DNA of 64,000 nucleotides from positions 1,020,501 to 1,084,500 of the forward strand of contig NZ_CP060713.1 in assembly GCF_014395785.1 (NCBI RefSeq), written 5' to 3'. The DNA is from Nocardioides mesophilus. GTDB lineage: Bacteria > Actinomycetota > Actinomycetes > Propionibacteriales > Nocardioidaceae. The notes under the pieces are model-generated. The model searched no databases. It was not told the DNA's origin and saw only the letters and a list, made by a program, of their open reading frames with translations. The position numbers and the translations under genes are program-made. Shown here piece after piece: positions 27,656 through 36,201 of this stretch. Numbering within the stretch: the first letter of the stretch is position 1; each line of letters begins with the position of its first letter.

Positions 27656-28542
27656 CGCTCCTCCTCGCCGTTCCTGCCGAACGGCAGCCGTGGGTCGACC
27701 GGCTGGTCGGCCCAGGTGTCGCGGACCCAGCGGTGCGCCGGGTCGTCGCGGATCAGCCAGGCCCGGGTGTCGCCCGGTCCGGCCATCACGTTGAGGTAGT
27801 ACAGGTCGTAGCCGGGCACCGCCATCGACGGGCCGTGCCAGCCGTGCGGGACCAGCACCACGTCGCCGCTGCGCACCTCGGCGAGCACGTCGATCTCCTT
27901 GCCGGGACTGGCGTAGACCCGTTGGTAGCCCATCCCCGGCCCGGCCGGGCCGTCGGCGACCTCGAAGTAGTAGATCTCCTCCAGCCGGCTCTCGGTCTGC
28001 GACTCCTCGTCATGCTTGTGCGGAGGGTAGGAGGACCAGTTGCCGCCGGGGGTCAGCACCTCGCAGGCGATGAGCCGATCCGCGTCGAAGGCCTCCGGGG
28101 CGCAGAAGTTGTTCACCTGCCGGCTGGCCCGACCGGCGCCGCGCAGCTCCACCGGCACCGCCGCGGCCGGCTGGTGCCGCACCGACAGCCGTCGCTCGCA
28201 GCGGGCCGCCGGCAGCGCGAACCGGCCGCCGTGGGCGCTGGTCACCTCGGCGACCGCATCACGAGGCAGGTAGACGAAGTCGGTGGGGTGCGCGAACACG
28301 TCGGGCCGGCCGGCCAGCGACACCCGCTCGCCGTCGCACGCGACCTCGCAGGCCCCCGACAGCGGCAGCACCAGCATCTCGGAGTCGCCGGTCGCGACCC
28401 GGGCGCTCTGGCCGGGGTCGAGGCTGAGGACGGCGAGGCCGCTGTAGCCCCAGCCGGCCGACTCCGGGGTGACGAGGAGGTCGAAGCCCTCCCCGGCAGC
28501 GCTGCCGGCGCGGAGGTGGTGGCCGCCCACGGGACCGGTCAT
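27652..28542 (-). CDS. iolB: 5-deoxy-glucuronate isomerase
   Basis: 296 aa, the usual length. A bicupin fold of the KduI/IolB family: the metal site region reads SSYPPHKHDEESQTESRLEE with two His and a Glu, and a later His is in VLVPHGWHGPSMAVPGY. It isomerises 5-deoxy-D-glucuronate to 5-dehydro-2-deoxy-D-gluconate. It lies between iolD (4-bp overlap) and the aldolase gene (1-bp gap). Confidence 0.95.
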   Translation of the reverse strand: MTGPVGGHHLRAGSAAGEGFDLLVTPESAGWGYSGLAVLSLDPGQSARVATGDSEMLVLPLSGACEVACDGERVSLAGRPDVFAHPTDFVYLPRDAVAEVTSAHGGRFALPAARCERRLSVRHQPAAAVPVELRGAGRASRQVNNFCAPEAFDADRLIACEVLTPGGNWSSYPPHKHDEESQTESRLEEIYYFEVADGPAGPGMGYQRVYASPGKEIDVLAEVRSGDVVLVPHGWHGPSMAVPGYDLYYLNVMAGPGDTRAWLIRDDPAHRWVRDTWADQPVDPRLPFGRNGEEER

Positions 28543-28543
28543 C

Positions 28544-29443
28544 TCACATCATCCCCACGACAGCGTCGACGGCCCGGGCGACGTCGCCGTCCGGCGGGTA
28601 CAGCAGTGAGCGTCCGACGACCATGCCCCGCACCTGCGGGCCGGCGAGCACCTGCTTCCACCGGGCGAACTGGAGCCCCTGGTCAGAGCCGACCTCGCCG
28701 CCGAGGAGCAGCACCGGCAGGGTCGTCGCGGCCAGCACCTGCTCCATGTCGTCGATCACGGGGAGCTTCAGCCAGGTGTGTGCGCTGGTCCACGACAGCC
28801 CGGAGGCCACCGCGGCCGCGCGGATCACCGCCTCGGTGCTCAGGTCGTTGCGGACCCGGCCCTCGTGCCGGTGGGAGAGGAACGGCTCCACCATCGCCAT
28901 CAGCCCGCGACCGGCGAGGTCGCCGACCGCCGCGGCGCAGGCCTCCAGGGTCGGGGCGGTCATCGGGTCGTCGGGGTCGATGCGCAGCAGCATCTTGCCC
29001 CCCTGCAGGCCGGTCCGCTCCACGGCGGCCGCGTCGTACCCGGTGAACCGGTCGTCGATCTCGAAGACGGTGCCGGCCAGGCCGCCCCGGTTCATCGACC
29101 CGATCACGACCTTGCCCTCCAGCGCGCCCAGCAGCAGCAGGTCCTCGACCACGTCAGCCGTCCCGAGCACGCCGTCCACCCCGGGCCGGGCCAGCGCGAT
29201 CCGCAGCCGTCGCAGCAGGTCCCAGCGGTCGGCCATCGCCAGTGTGTCGGCGCCGGCGCGCAGCGCGCCCCGGGCCGGGTGGTCCGCGGCCACGAGCAGC
29301 AGCCGGCCGGTCTGTCCGGCCAGGCTGTCCGGACGGGTCCGGGCCGCGGCGAGCCGGGTGATCCGCTCCGGCTCGTGCACCCGGACCGCGAGGAGGTCGG
29401 CGAGCTCGCGCATCGCCTCGGGCCGCCCCTCCCCGGCACTCAT
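28544..29443 (-). CDS. Cgl0159-type (beta/alpha)8 aldolase-like protein
   Basis: 299 aa from ATG 29443, overlapping the preceding stop. Motifs of this DeoC/LacD-like barrel are RLLLVAADHPARGALRAG, VVIGSMNRGGLAGTVFEIDD, MLLRIDPDDPMTAPTLEACA and LPVLLLGGEVGSDQG. The family travels with inositol genes in corynebacteria and other actinobacteria, and resembles the aldolase domain fused to IolC in other bacteria. It may split 2-deoxy-5-keto-gluconate-6-phosphate in place of IolJ; that role is inferred from the neighbourhood. Confidence 0.82.
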   Translation of the reverse strand: MSAGEGRPEAMRELADLLAVRVHEPERITRLAAARTRPDSLAGQTGRLLLVAADHPARGALRAGADTLAMADRWDLLRRLRIALARPGVDGVLGTADVVEDLLLLGALEGKVVIGSMNRGGLAGTVFEIDDRFTGYDAAAVERTGLQGGKMLLRIDPDDPMTAPTLEACAAAVGDLAGRGLMAMVEPFLSHRHEGRVRNDLSTEAVIRAAAVASGLSWTSAHTWLKLPVIDDMEQVLAATTLPVLLLGGEVGSDQGLQFARWKQVLAGPQVRGMVVGRSLLYPPDGDVARAVDAVVGMM

Positions 29444-30339
29444 CCGGCCAGCCCGCTCAGGAACTCCAGGCTCGCGGCCACGTCGGCGGCGGGCCCCTTC
29501 GACGGGCCGCCGTCGGGCCGCCCGTCGAGCATCACGTCCTGCTCCAGGACGTACCACCCCCGGTAGCCGGAGGCCTCGAGCGTCCTGACGAGCGCCGCCA
29601 CGTCGACGTCGCCCTGACCCAGCGGCCGGAAGATCCCGGACCGGACGGCCGCTCCGAACGTGGTCCGGCCCGCGGCCACCTCCCTCGCCAGCTCGCCGTC
29701 GACGTCCTTCAGGTGCACGTGCACCACCCGGTCCGGATACTTCGCGGTGAGCGCGACCGGGTCCGCGCCGGCCACCAGCAGGTGACCGGTGTCCACACAG
29801 AGGCCGACCCGCGAGCCGGCCAGCACGCGCTCGGTCTCCTCGCCGCTCTCGACCAGGGTGCCGATGTGCGGGTGCAGGCAGGCCACCACCCCGCGGGCCC
29901 GCGCGTGGTCGGAGATGGTGTCGAGGCGGGCCAGCATCGTCGTCCAGCCGTCCGCGGTGAGGACCGGCCGGGCGTCGTACCCCTCGACACCGGTGAAGGC
30001 GGCCAGCACCACGACCGAGGCGCCGGTGGCCAGGCAGGAGTCGATGAACGCGTCGACCTCGGGCAAGGGGTCGTGCCCCTCGTCGTGCAGCAGCACCGGC
30101 AGGAAGCCCCCGACCGCCCGCAGGCCGTGCCGGGACAGCTCGGCTGCGCGCGCCACCGGGTCGTCGGGCAGGAAGCCGGCCGGGCCGAACTCGGTGGCGT
30201 GGAGGCCGAGCTCGCGCATCTGCGCCAGCACCGAGCCGGAGTCCAGTTGGTAGCCCCACCCGGGGACCTCGCAGACCCCCCACGAGATCGGTGCCCCGGC
30301 CAACCGGGAGACGAGCGACTGCGCGGGGATCGGGTCCAT
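29440..30339 (-). CDS. IolE-like sugar isomerase/dehydratase (TIM barrel)
   Basis: 299 aa of the xylose-isomerase-like TIM-barrel family, with GAPISWGVCEVPGWG at the N-terminus and metal ligands in ACLHPHIGTLVE, CVDTGHLLVAGADP and VHVHLKDVD. In an inositol operon it should be the inosose dehydratase (IolE) or an inosose epimerase (IolI/IolH type); the N-terminal motif differs from the classic Bacillus IolE. ATG 30339 was preferred over 30375. It is the first gene of the operon. Confidence 0.85.
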   Translation of the reverse strand: MDPIPAQSLVSRLAGAPISWGVCEVPGWGYQLDSGSVLAQMRELGLHATEFGPAGFLPDDPVARAAELSRHGLRAVGGFLPVLLHDEGHDPLPEVDAFIDSCLATGASVVVLAAFTGVEGYDARPVLTADGWTTMLARLDTISDHARARGVVACLHPHIGTLVESGEETERVLAGSRVGLCVDTGHLLVAGADPVALTAKYPDRVVHVHLKDVDGELAREVAAGRTTFGAAVRSGIFRPLGQGDVDVAALVRTLEASGYRGWYVLEQDVMLDGRPDGGPSKGPAADVAASLEFLSGLAG

Positions 30340-30369
30340 GGTCGCGATTGTTCTGACCCGCTCCCGTGG

Positions 30370-30406
30370 TGTCAATGGTTTGTCCGGACATAAGGACGTA
30401 CTGACA
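30370..30406. promoter_or_regulatory. Divergent iol/GntR promoter with palindromic operator candidate
   Basis: Between the iolE-like start (30339) and the GntR start (30466) lies a perfect 10-bp palindrome TGTCCGGACA at 30381-30390, followed by GGACGTAC. It is framed by an outer inverted pair, TGTCA at 30370 and TGACA at 30402. GntR regulators commonly bind such short palindromes between themselves and the genes they repress. Confidence 0.55.
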
Positions 30407-30465
30407 CCAGCCGACGCCGACCGCTATGCTCCCCACGGCTCGGGTGCAGACTCGAAGGAGGCCCG

Positions 30466-31206
30466 GTGTCGTCCTTCCCGGACGTGGTCGTCAACCGCTC
30501 CAGCCCGGTGCCGCTCTACCACCAGGTGGCCGAGCAGCTCGAGCGCGCCATCCGCGACGGCGAGCTGCTGCCCGGCGACCGGATCGCCAACGAGGTGGTG
30601 CTCGCCGACCGGCTCGGCCTGTCCCGCCCGACCCTGCGCCAGGCGATCCAGTCACTGGTCGACCAGGGCCTGGTGGTCCGCAAGCGAGGCGTCGGGACTC
30701 TCGTCGTGCACGCCCCGATCCGCCGTACGGTCGAGCTCACGAGCCTCAACGACGACCTGCTCCGGGCCGGTCGGCAGCCCTCGACCGTGGTGCTCGACCT
30801 GCAGCTGCAGCCCGCCCCGGACGCGATCTCGGAGCACCTCAAGATCGTCGCGGGAACGCCGGTGTGGCGGCTGGACCGGCTGCGCCGGGTGGCCGGGCGG
30901 CCCTTGGCGGTGATGCGCAACTACGTCCCCGGCCAGGTCGCCGACCTCGGCGCGGTCGATCTCTCGGCCACCGGGCTCTACGAGCACTTCCGCTCGGCAG
31001 GCATCCACCTGCGGGTGGCGCACCAGACGATCAGCGCCCGCAAGGCCGACGCCGAGGAGGCGCGGCTGCTCGAGGGCACTGCGGGAGATCCGCTGCTGAC
31101 CATGCAGCGCACGTCGTTCGACGACCAGGGTCGCGCCGTGGAGTTCGGCACCCACCTCTACCGGCCCGACCTCTACGCCTTCGAGACCACGCTCGTCGAC
31201 CGCTGA
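30466..31206 (+). CDS. GntR/HutC-family transcriptional regulator of the inositol operon
   Basis: 246 aa. The N-terminal winged helix reads YHQVAEQLERAIRDGELLPG and LADRLGLSRPTLRQAIQSLV with a closing RKRGVGTLVV. The C-terminal UTRA ligand domain has VWRLDRLRRVAGRPLAVM and TGLYEHFRSAG. GAAGGAGG precedes GTG 30466. As a divergently placed HutC-type protein it probably represses the inositol operon until a pathway intermediate binds; this is inferred from position and family. Confidence 0.9.
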   Translation: MSSFPDVVVNRSSPVPLYHQVAEQLERAIRDGELLPGDRIANEVVLADRLGLSRPTLRQAIQSLVDQGLVVRKRGVGTLVVHAPIRRTVELTSLNDDLLRAGRQPSTVVLDLQLQPAPDAISEHLKIVAGTPVWRLDRLRRVAGRPLAVMRNYVPGQVADLGAVDLSATGLYEHFRSAGIHLRVAHQTISARKADAEEARLLEGTAGDPLLTMQRTSFDDQGRAVEFGTHLYRPDLYAFETTLVDR

Positions 31207-31259
31207 TCCCGGGCGGCGGCACCTGTGCCGACCTGAGTGCGGCGCGGCGGTGGGGAAAT

Positions 31260-31550
31260 TCAGTGGCCGCCGAGCGCCTCACCGAGGGCGAACGCGACGA
31301 CGAGCAGGAAGGTCAGGGACGCGACCACGATCAGCAGGACCGAGCGTTCCCGGTCCCGCACCACGGCGATGCCGGCGGTCACCAGCGAGGCGACCGCGAG
31401 GCCGATGATCACGATCCCCGCTCCGATGCTCACCGCCCGCCACGAGTCGGGGATCAGGCGTAGCACGGACCAGTACAGCGGGTAGAGCAGCACGGGGAGC
31501 AACAACCACAGCGCACGCCGGCCGGTCGAGGTGTGCGGGAAGAGGTACAT
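31260..31550 (-). CDS. Small three-helix membrane protein
   Basis: 96 aa with hydrophobic helices at about 13-32, 40-62 and 69-90. A short basic N-terminus (FPHTSTGRRALW) suggests a cytoplasmic start. ATG 31550 lies within a run of AG-rich sequence (GGCGAGATG). No family recognised. It faces a divergent membrane-protein gene. Confidence 0.6.
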   Translation of the reverse strand: MYLFPHTSTGRRALWLLLPVLLYPLYWSVLRLIPDSWRAVSIGAGIVIIGLAVASLVTAGIAVVRDRERSVLLIVVASLTFLLVVAFALGEALGGH

Positions 31551-31657
31551 CTCGCCTCCTCCCTCGCGTTGCCTCCATCGTCGTCCGGATCGCGGTGGAG
31601 ACGTCGGGCGGGAAGACCCCTCCGCGAGGGACCCAAGTCACCAGGTGCCCGCAGGCG

Positions 31658-31966
31658 ATGGCGCACGACCTTCGACCCTTCCCGACGCACGTGCCGGGTC
31701 CACGCCGCTTCATCCACGTCGATCCCGCCGTATCGAGCAAAGACTTGCTCGTCGGAGGTCTGGTCGGCGGAATCCTCAATGCCGTCTGGGCATTCACCGT
31801 CCCTGACGAGTCGATCGCGTGGTTCATCGCCATGCCACTGGTGCTGTTGAGCCTGGGGTACGCGATCATCGGCCTCCTCGAAGTCCGACGCTCACGAGCG
31901 CTCGAGGAACGAATATCTGCTCGCGACAGGCCGGACCGGAGCCGCCACCACGGAAAGCCTATGTAG
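31658..31966 (+). CDS. Hypothetical two-helix membrane protein
   Basis: About 102 aa from ATG 31658. A polar N-terminal 25 residues (HDLRPFPTHVPGPRRF) is followed by hydrophobic helices (LLVGGLVGGILNAVWAF and WFIAMPLVLLSLGYAII) and a charged tail. An in-frame ATG at 31595 would add 21 poor residues. It overlaps the convergent gene by 8 bp. Family unknown. Confidence 0.5.
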   Translation: MAHDLRPFPTHVPGPRRFIHVDPAVSSKDLLVGGLVGGILNAVWAFTVPDESIAWFIAMPLVLLSLGYAIIGLLEVRRSRALEERISARDRPDRSRHHGKPM

Positions 31967-32360
31967 CCGGCACGGGCCGCAGCATCGCCGCCAAACCCAG
32001 AAGCGCAACAGACTGGAACGCCAGCAGTGCCCCCAGTACTGGAAGCGATGCGACCACCATCACCCCGCCCAACGCACTGGTCACGGAGCCGACACCCAGG
32101 ACGACGAGCAGCGTGCGCCAACGACGCACCCCCGCGTCGGCTCGCCGGATCGCCCTGATCCCGGTCACCCATGCCGAGAACGCGATCACGACGAGGCCGG
32201 CCCCCGCGACTGCGAGCAGGAAGAGATACCCACCCGTGCCGTCCATCCCGACGGGCGTTGCGTAGGCCGTGACGATGCCGGCCACGCCCAGTGCTGCCCA
32301 CGCCAGGCAGAGGAGGGACACGACGCCGTACGCGACGCGGCGCTGGTCGTCTCCGATCAC
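31959..32360 (-). CDS. Hypothetical four-helix membrane protein
   Basis: 133 aa from GTG 32360, chosen for the AGGAGG just upstream. The product is mainly four hydrophobic helices (GVVSLLCLAWAALGVAGIV; LFLLAVAGAGLVVIAFSAW; LLVVLGVGSVTSALGGVMVV; LAFQSVALLGLAAML) joined by short charged loops (RAIRRADAGVRRWR). No family recognised. Confidence 0.6.
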   Translation of the reverse strand: MIGDDQRRVAYGVVSLLCLAWAALGVAGIVTAYATPVGMDGTGGYLFLLAVAGAGLVVIAFSAWVTGIRAIRRADAGVRRWRTLLVVLGVGSVTSALGGVMVVASLPVLGALLAFQSVALLGLAAMLRPVPAT

Positions 32361-32508
32361 CACTCCTCCTTCCTGCGGACAGCCATCATCGTCGGTGACG
32401 TACGTCCCCGCCTGCCGGTGCCCGCGCGTGTCCGGCAACATCGAGCGCGCCGACGCGACCCGATCCGTTTGTGGCTCTGACTCGGCTTCCGAGGACTAGG
32501 TTCGGACC

Positions 32509-32682
32509 ATGACAGCAGCAGACGACCACCCCGAGGGTGCTGTGGAACCCGGGAGGGACTACCGCAGGCTGCCGCCGGACCTGCGGCTGGACGACACCAT
32601 CGCGACTGTCGACCCTGACCCTGTGCCAGACCCGGACGCGGGGCGGAACGTCGACCAGCACCGTGCCCTCCGGGACGACTGA
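32509..32682 (+). CDS. 57-aa acidic protein, coupled to the next gene
   Basis: ATG 32509 opens MTAADDHPEGAVEPGRDYRR and the frame runs with good codon use to TGA 32680-32682 (PDPVPDPDAGRNVDQHR). It is soluble, acidic and proline-rich, with no membrane segment. Its last 20 bp overlap the following membrane-protein gene in another frame. Function unknown. Confidence 0.55.
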   Translation: MTAADDHPEGAVEPGRDYRRLPPDLRLDDTIATVDPDPVPDPDAGRNVDQHRALRDD

Positions 32683-32947
32683 GCTGCCCGCCCGCCGGGG
32701 CAGCATCTGGAGCGTGGTCGCGCCCATCAGCGCAGCCATCACCTGGGTCGGCCTGCTGAGCTTCAGCAGCCTGACCCTTCTCGCCGCGCCGGCCGCCCTG
32801 ACAGCCGTCGTCGCAGGCACCCTCGGTGTGGTCCGCGACCGGCGAACCGCCTGGAGGGTGCTGGCAGGACTGTCCGCCCTCACGACCCTCGGCCTGGTCG
32901 CCGTCTTGGCGCTCATGATCTTCATGCTCTCCGGCGGCTCGCCCTAG
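32663..32947 (+). CDS. Small membrane protein (DUF4190-like arrangement)
   Basis: About 94 aa from GTG 32663, MPSGTTELPARRGSIWSVVA, then a hydrophobic helix (ITWVGLLSFSSLTLLAAP), a loop RDRRTAWR and a final helix (LALMIFMLSGG). Helices and the interhelical VVRDRR motif resemble small DUF4190-type proteins, a loose resemblance only. It starts inside the preceding 57-aa gene. The longer ORF start at 32537 is in the shadow of that gene. Confidence 0.55.
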   Translation: MPSGTTELPARRGSIWSVVAPISAAITWVGLLSFSSLTLLAAPAALTAVVAGTLGVVRDRRTAWRVLAGLSALTTLGLVAVLALMIFMLSGGSP

Positions 32948-32977
32948 GCGTGATGCTCGGGAGTCCCACGGCGGGGG

Positions 32978-33568
32978 TCAGCCCACGCGGTCGAGGAACC
33001 CCCGCGAGCGCTGCACGACGAGCGCGGCCGCGTCCGCGTCGTACGAGGGCAGCGAGCTGTCCGCGAAGAGGTGCCGGTCGCCCGGGTAGAGGAACAGCTC
33101 GGCCAGGTCCGGGCCGAGCGTCCCGACCAGCTCGCGGGCAGCGTCGAGGTCGCCCTCCAGCGCGAAGAACGGGTCCTGGTCCATCCCGTGGACCTGCACC
33201 GGAACCCCGTCGGGCCAGGGGCCGAACGCCCAGTCACCGGTGAGCGGGATGCAGGACTCGTAGAGCAGCGCGCCGCGTGCCCCGGGTCGGGTCTGGGCGA
33301 GCCGCTGCGCGGTGGCGGCGCCGTAGGAGAAGCCGGCGTACACCAGGCCGGCGGGCAGGTCGGCCACCGCGCGGTCGGCTCGCCCGTCGAGCACCTCGTC
33401 GTCGATGCCGCGGACGAACGCGACGCCGGCCTCGATGCTCGCCGGTTGCTCACCGTCGAACAGGTCCGGCGTGTGCACCGTGTGGCCACCGGAACGCAGC
33501 CCCTCGGCGAACGCCTGCATGCCGTCGGTGAGGCCCTGCACGTGGTGGAAGAGCACGACTTCGGCCAT
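32978..33568 (-). CDS. Dienelactone hydrolase-family alpha/beta hydrolase
   Basis: 196 aa from ATG 33568 (MAEVVLFHHVQGLTDGMQAF). The nucleophile elbow is GFSYGAATAQ, with Ser where dienelactone hydrolases carry Cys; the acid is likely in VHGMDQDPFFALEGDLD and the His in YPGDRHLFADSS. Proteins of this branch are cytoplasmic esterase-like enzymes of unknown substrate. An upstream in-frame ATG at 33610 adds a 14-residue basic stretch and is less likely. Confidence 0.85.
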   Translation of the reverse strand: MAEVVLFHHVQGLTDGMQAFAEGLRSGGHTVHTPDLFDGEQPASIEAGVAFVRGIDDEVLDGRADRAVADLPAGLVYAGFSYGAATAQRLAQTRPGARGALLYESCIPLTGDWAFGPWPDGVPVQVHGMDQDPFFALEGDLDAARELVGTLGPDLAELFLYPGDRHLFADSSLPSYDADAAALVVQRSRGFLDRVG

Positions 33569-33774
33569 CTCTCGCTCCTGTCTCCCTCGGCCCGGTGGCC
33601 GGAGTCTCACCCTAGGTCTGCGGATCGGGGTGGTCCAGGAACCAGCCGGAGGCTGCGCGCGACGCCATCCCGGATCCGCGGTCCAGACGGCCCGGTTCGT
33701 CCCTGGACGGCCCCGGAGCCTGGTCCTACCGTCCGAGAGAGGGGGTCACCGTTCACGCTCGACAGGAGGCAGTC

Positions 33775-34386
33775 ATGTTCATCCAGGTGATCCAGGGCAA
33801 GTGCAGCCGGCAGGACGAGATGCGGGCGCTGGCCGACCGCTGGTCGACCGAGATGGCACCGCACGCGATCGGCTGGCTCGGCGGCACCTACGGCTTCACC
33901 GACGACGGCGACATGATCGCCGTCGTCCGGTTCGAGTCGCTGGAGGCCGCCCAGGCCAACGCGGCCCGCCCCGAGCAGCAGGCGTGGTGGGCCCAGATGG
34001 AGCAGCTGTTCGACTCACCGCCGGAGTTCCACGACAGCGACCGGGTGCTGATGATGATGGACGGCGGCTCCGACGAGGCGGGCTTCGTCCAGGTGATCCG
34101 CGGCCGGCTCCGCGACCCGGACGCCCTCGAGGCCGGCCTGCACGACATGGAGACGATGCTCCACGAGGCCCGGCCCGAGATCCTCGGTGCCACGTTCGCG
34201 ATCGAGCCCGACGGCAGCTTCATCGAGACCGTCGCGTTCACCGACGAGGCCGCGGCTCGGGAGGGCGAGGCGAAGGCGGCGCCGGACACCGGTGCGGCCG
34301 CCGAGGCGATGCGGTCGTGGGAGCAGATGGTCTCCGACATGCAGTTCATGGACCTGCACCACCCGTGGTTCGCCACGCGGGCCTGA
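33775..34386 (+). CDS. Tandem ferredoxin-fold (ABM-like) hypothetical protein
   Basis: 203 aa. Two copies of one unit can be read: FIQVIQGKCSRQDEMRAL with GGTYGFTDDGDMIAVVRFES, and FVQVIRGRLRDPDALEAGL with GATFAIEPDGSFIETVAFTD. The pattern beta-alpha-beta-beta is that of dimeric alpha/beta-barrel (ABM-type) domains fused in tandem. Such proteins range from monooxygenases to stress proteins; no cofactor residues are visible. ACAGGAGGC lies before ATG 33775. Confidence 0.65.
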   Translation: MFIQVIQGKCSRQDEMRALADRWSTEMAPHAIGWLGGTYGFTDDGDMIAVVRFESLEAAQANAARPEQQAWWAQMEQLFDSPPEFHDSDRVLMMMDGGSDEAGFVQVIRGRLRDPDALEAGLHDMETMLHEARPEILGATFAIEPDGSFIETVAFTDEAAAREGEAKAAPDTGAAAEAMRSWEQMVSDMQFMDLHHPWFATRA

Positions 34387-34425
34387 TCCGGGCGCCGGTC
34401 CCGCTGGCTACCGTCGTCCGAGCGG

Positions 34426-35694
34426 TCAGCGGGAGGCGGTGCGGGCCAGCCGGGGCCGGTCGTTGACCTCGGGGTCGAGCAGCCCCTGCGTCCGGCTGAA
34501 GACGGCGGCCGCCAGCAGCGTGCCGAGCACGGTGCCCAGGCCGCCGCCGATCAGCGTCCAGCGGGCCCCGAAGGACTCACCGATCCAGCCGATGATCGGG
34601 GCACCGACCGGCGTGCCGCCCATGAAGATCATCATGTAGAGCGCCATCACCCGCCCGCGCATCGCCGGCGAGGTGCCGAGCTGCACCGTCGCGTTGGCGG
34701 CGGTGATCATGGTCAGCGCGGTGAGCCCGAGCACCGGCGTCCAGAGCATGAAGGTGAGGTACGTCGGCGCCAGCCCGGCGAGCACCTCGAAGGTGCCGAA
34801 GGCGAGCGCGGCGAGCACCACCAGCCGGTAGCGCGGCCGGCCCCGGCGCGCGGCGAGCAGCGCCCCGGAGAGCGAGCCGACCGCCATCGTGGTGCCGAGC
34901 AGGCCGTACTCGCTGGCCCCCTTGCCGAACACGTCGGTGGCCATCAGCGCGGAGGTCATCTGGAAGTTGAGGCCGAACGTGCCGGCGAAGAACACGATCG
35001 CCAGCACCAGCATCAGGTCAGGCCGGCTGCGGACGTAGCGCAGCCCGTCACGGATCATCCCCGGCCCCCGGGCGACCAGCTCGGGGGTGTCGAGGTCGGC
35101 GGTGCGCATCCGCTGCAGCACGAAGATCACCGCCCCGTAGCTGAACGCGTTGGCGATGATCACCCAGCCGGTCGCCTGCGCTCCCCCGCCACCGGCGGCG
35201 ATCAGGAAGCCGGCGAGGGCCGGGCCGACGATGCGGGCGGCGTTGAACGAGGCGCTGTTGAGGCCGACCGCGTTCGTGAGGTCCTCGGGGCCGACCATCT
35301 CGCTGACGAAGGACTGCCGGGCCGGGGCGTCGAAGGCGGTGCCGATGCCGAACACGAACGCCAGCACGTAGACGTGCCAGGTCTGCGCGACCCCGGTCAC
35401 CGCGAGCAGGCCGAGCAGCAGCGCGGGCCCGGCCATCATCAGCTGGGTCACCTGCAGCAGCCGGCGCTTGGGGAACCGGTCGGCGATCAGCCCGGCGTAC
35501 GGCGAGAGCAGCAGCATCGGCAGGAACTGCAGTCCGGTCGTGATGCCCAGGGCGGCGCCGTTGTTGCCGGTGAGCTGGAGGACCAGCCAGTCCTGGGCGA
35601 CGCGCTGCATCCAGGTCCCGGTGTTCGACACCACACCACCGGCTGCGTAGAGCCGGTAGTTGGGGTTCGACAGCGCACGGAACGTGGGACTCAA
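34426..35694 (-). CDS. MFS transporter (DHA3/EntS-like exporter)
   Basis: About 422 aa and 12 helices. MFS signature stretches are QRVAQDWLVLQLTGNN, GLIADRFPKRRLLQV (motif A), LTNAVGLNSASFNAARIVGP and PRYRLVVLAALAFG. The family exports siderophores, drugs or other small molecules by proton exchange. The start TTG 35694 overlaps the MarR stop by 4 bp, so the frame's longer upstream extension into the MarR gene is a shadow. Control by the MarR protein is expected. Confidence 0.88.
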   Translation of the reverse strand: MSPTFRALSNPNYRLYAAGGVVSNTGTWMQRVAQDWLVLQLTGNNGAALGITTGLQFLPMLLLSPYAGLIADRFPKRRLLQVTQLMMAGPALLLGLLAVTGVAQTWHVYVLAFVFGIGTAFDAPARQSFVSEMVGPEDLTNAVGLNSASFNAARIVGPALAGFLIAAGGGGAQATGWVIIANAFSYGAVIFVLQRMRTADLDTPELVARGPGMIRDGLRYVRSRPDLMLVLAIVFFAGTFGLNFQMTSALMATDVFGKGASEYGLLGTTMAVGSLSGALLAARRGRPRYRLVVLAALAFGTFEVLAGLAPTYLTFMLWTPVLGLTALTMITAANATVQLGTSPAMRGRVMALYMMIFMGGTPVGAPIIGWIGESFGARWTLIGGGLGTVLGTLLAAAVFSRTQGLLDPEVNDRPRLARTASR

Positions 35695-36143
35695 GCGTGG
35701 GCCAGCCTCTCGATCAGGGGTGCCGCCTGACGCAGCACCTGGCGTTCCTCGGGGGTGAGCTCGCGCAGCCGCTGGGCGAGCCAGGCATCGCGGCGGCGAC
35801 GGTCCGCGGCCAGCGTCTCCTCGCCCCGCTGGGACAGCGCGATGACGACCTGCCTCCGGTCGGTCTCGTGCGGGCGGCGGACGACGTACCCGCCCTCCTC
35901 CAGGCAGTTGACCGTGCGGGTCATCGACGGCGGCTGCACCCGCTCGAGCGCGGCGAGCTCGCCCACGGAGCACTCCCCGTTGCGGAACAGCGCGCCGAGC
36001 ACCGACAGCTGTCCGACCGGCAGCAGCTCGTTCTCCGGGTGCCGCTCGGAGCGCAGCCGACGGCTCAGCCTGGCCACCGACACCCGCAGGATCGAGGCCA
36101 GACCGGTGTCGGTGCGCGCCACCTGCTCCACGGAAGGACTCAT
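35691..36143 (-). CDS. MarR-family transcriptional regulator
   Basis: 150 aa. The winged helix reads QLSVLGALFRNGECSVGELA, ALERVQPPSMTRTVNCLEEG and YVVRRPHETDRRQVVIALSQ, with dimerising helices at both ends. MarR proteins usually repress an adjacent exporter and release DNA on binding an aromatic ligand; here the coupled MFS gene is the obvious target. AT-rich sequence just upstream (CTAACTCATTACCCTTGC region) probably holds its promoter and operator. Confidence 0.9.
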   Translation of the reverse strand: MSPSVEQVARTDTGLASILRVSVARLSRRLRSERHPENELLPVGQLSVLGALFRNGECSVGELAALERVQPPSMTRTVNCLEEGGYVVRRPHETDRRQVVIALSQRGEETLAADRRRRDAWLAQRLRELTPEERQVLRQAAPLIERLAHA

Positions 36144-36201
36144 GTGCTTAGCCTAACTCATTACCCTTGCTAACTATTTCCCGCGCTTTGGAGGGGTACG
36201 G

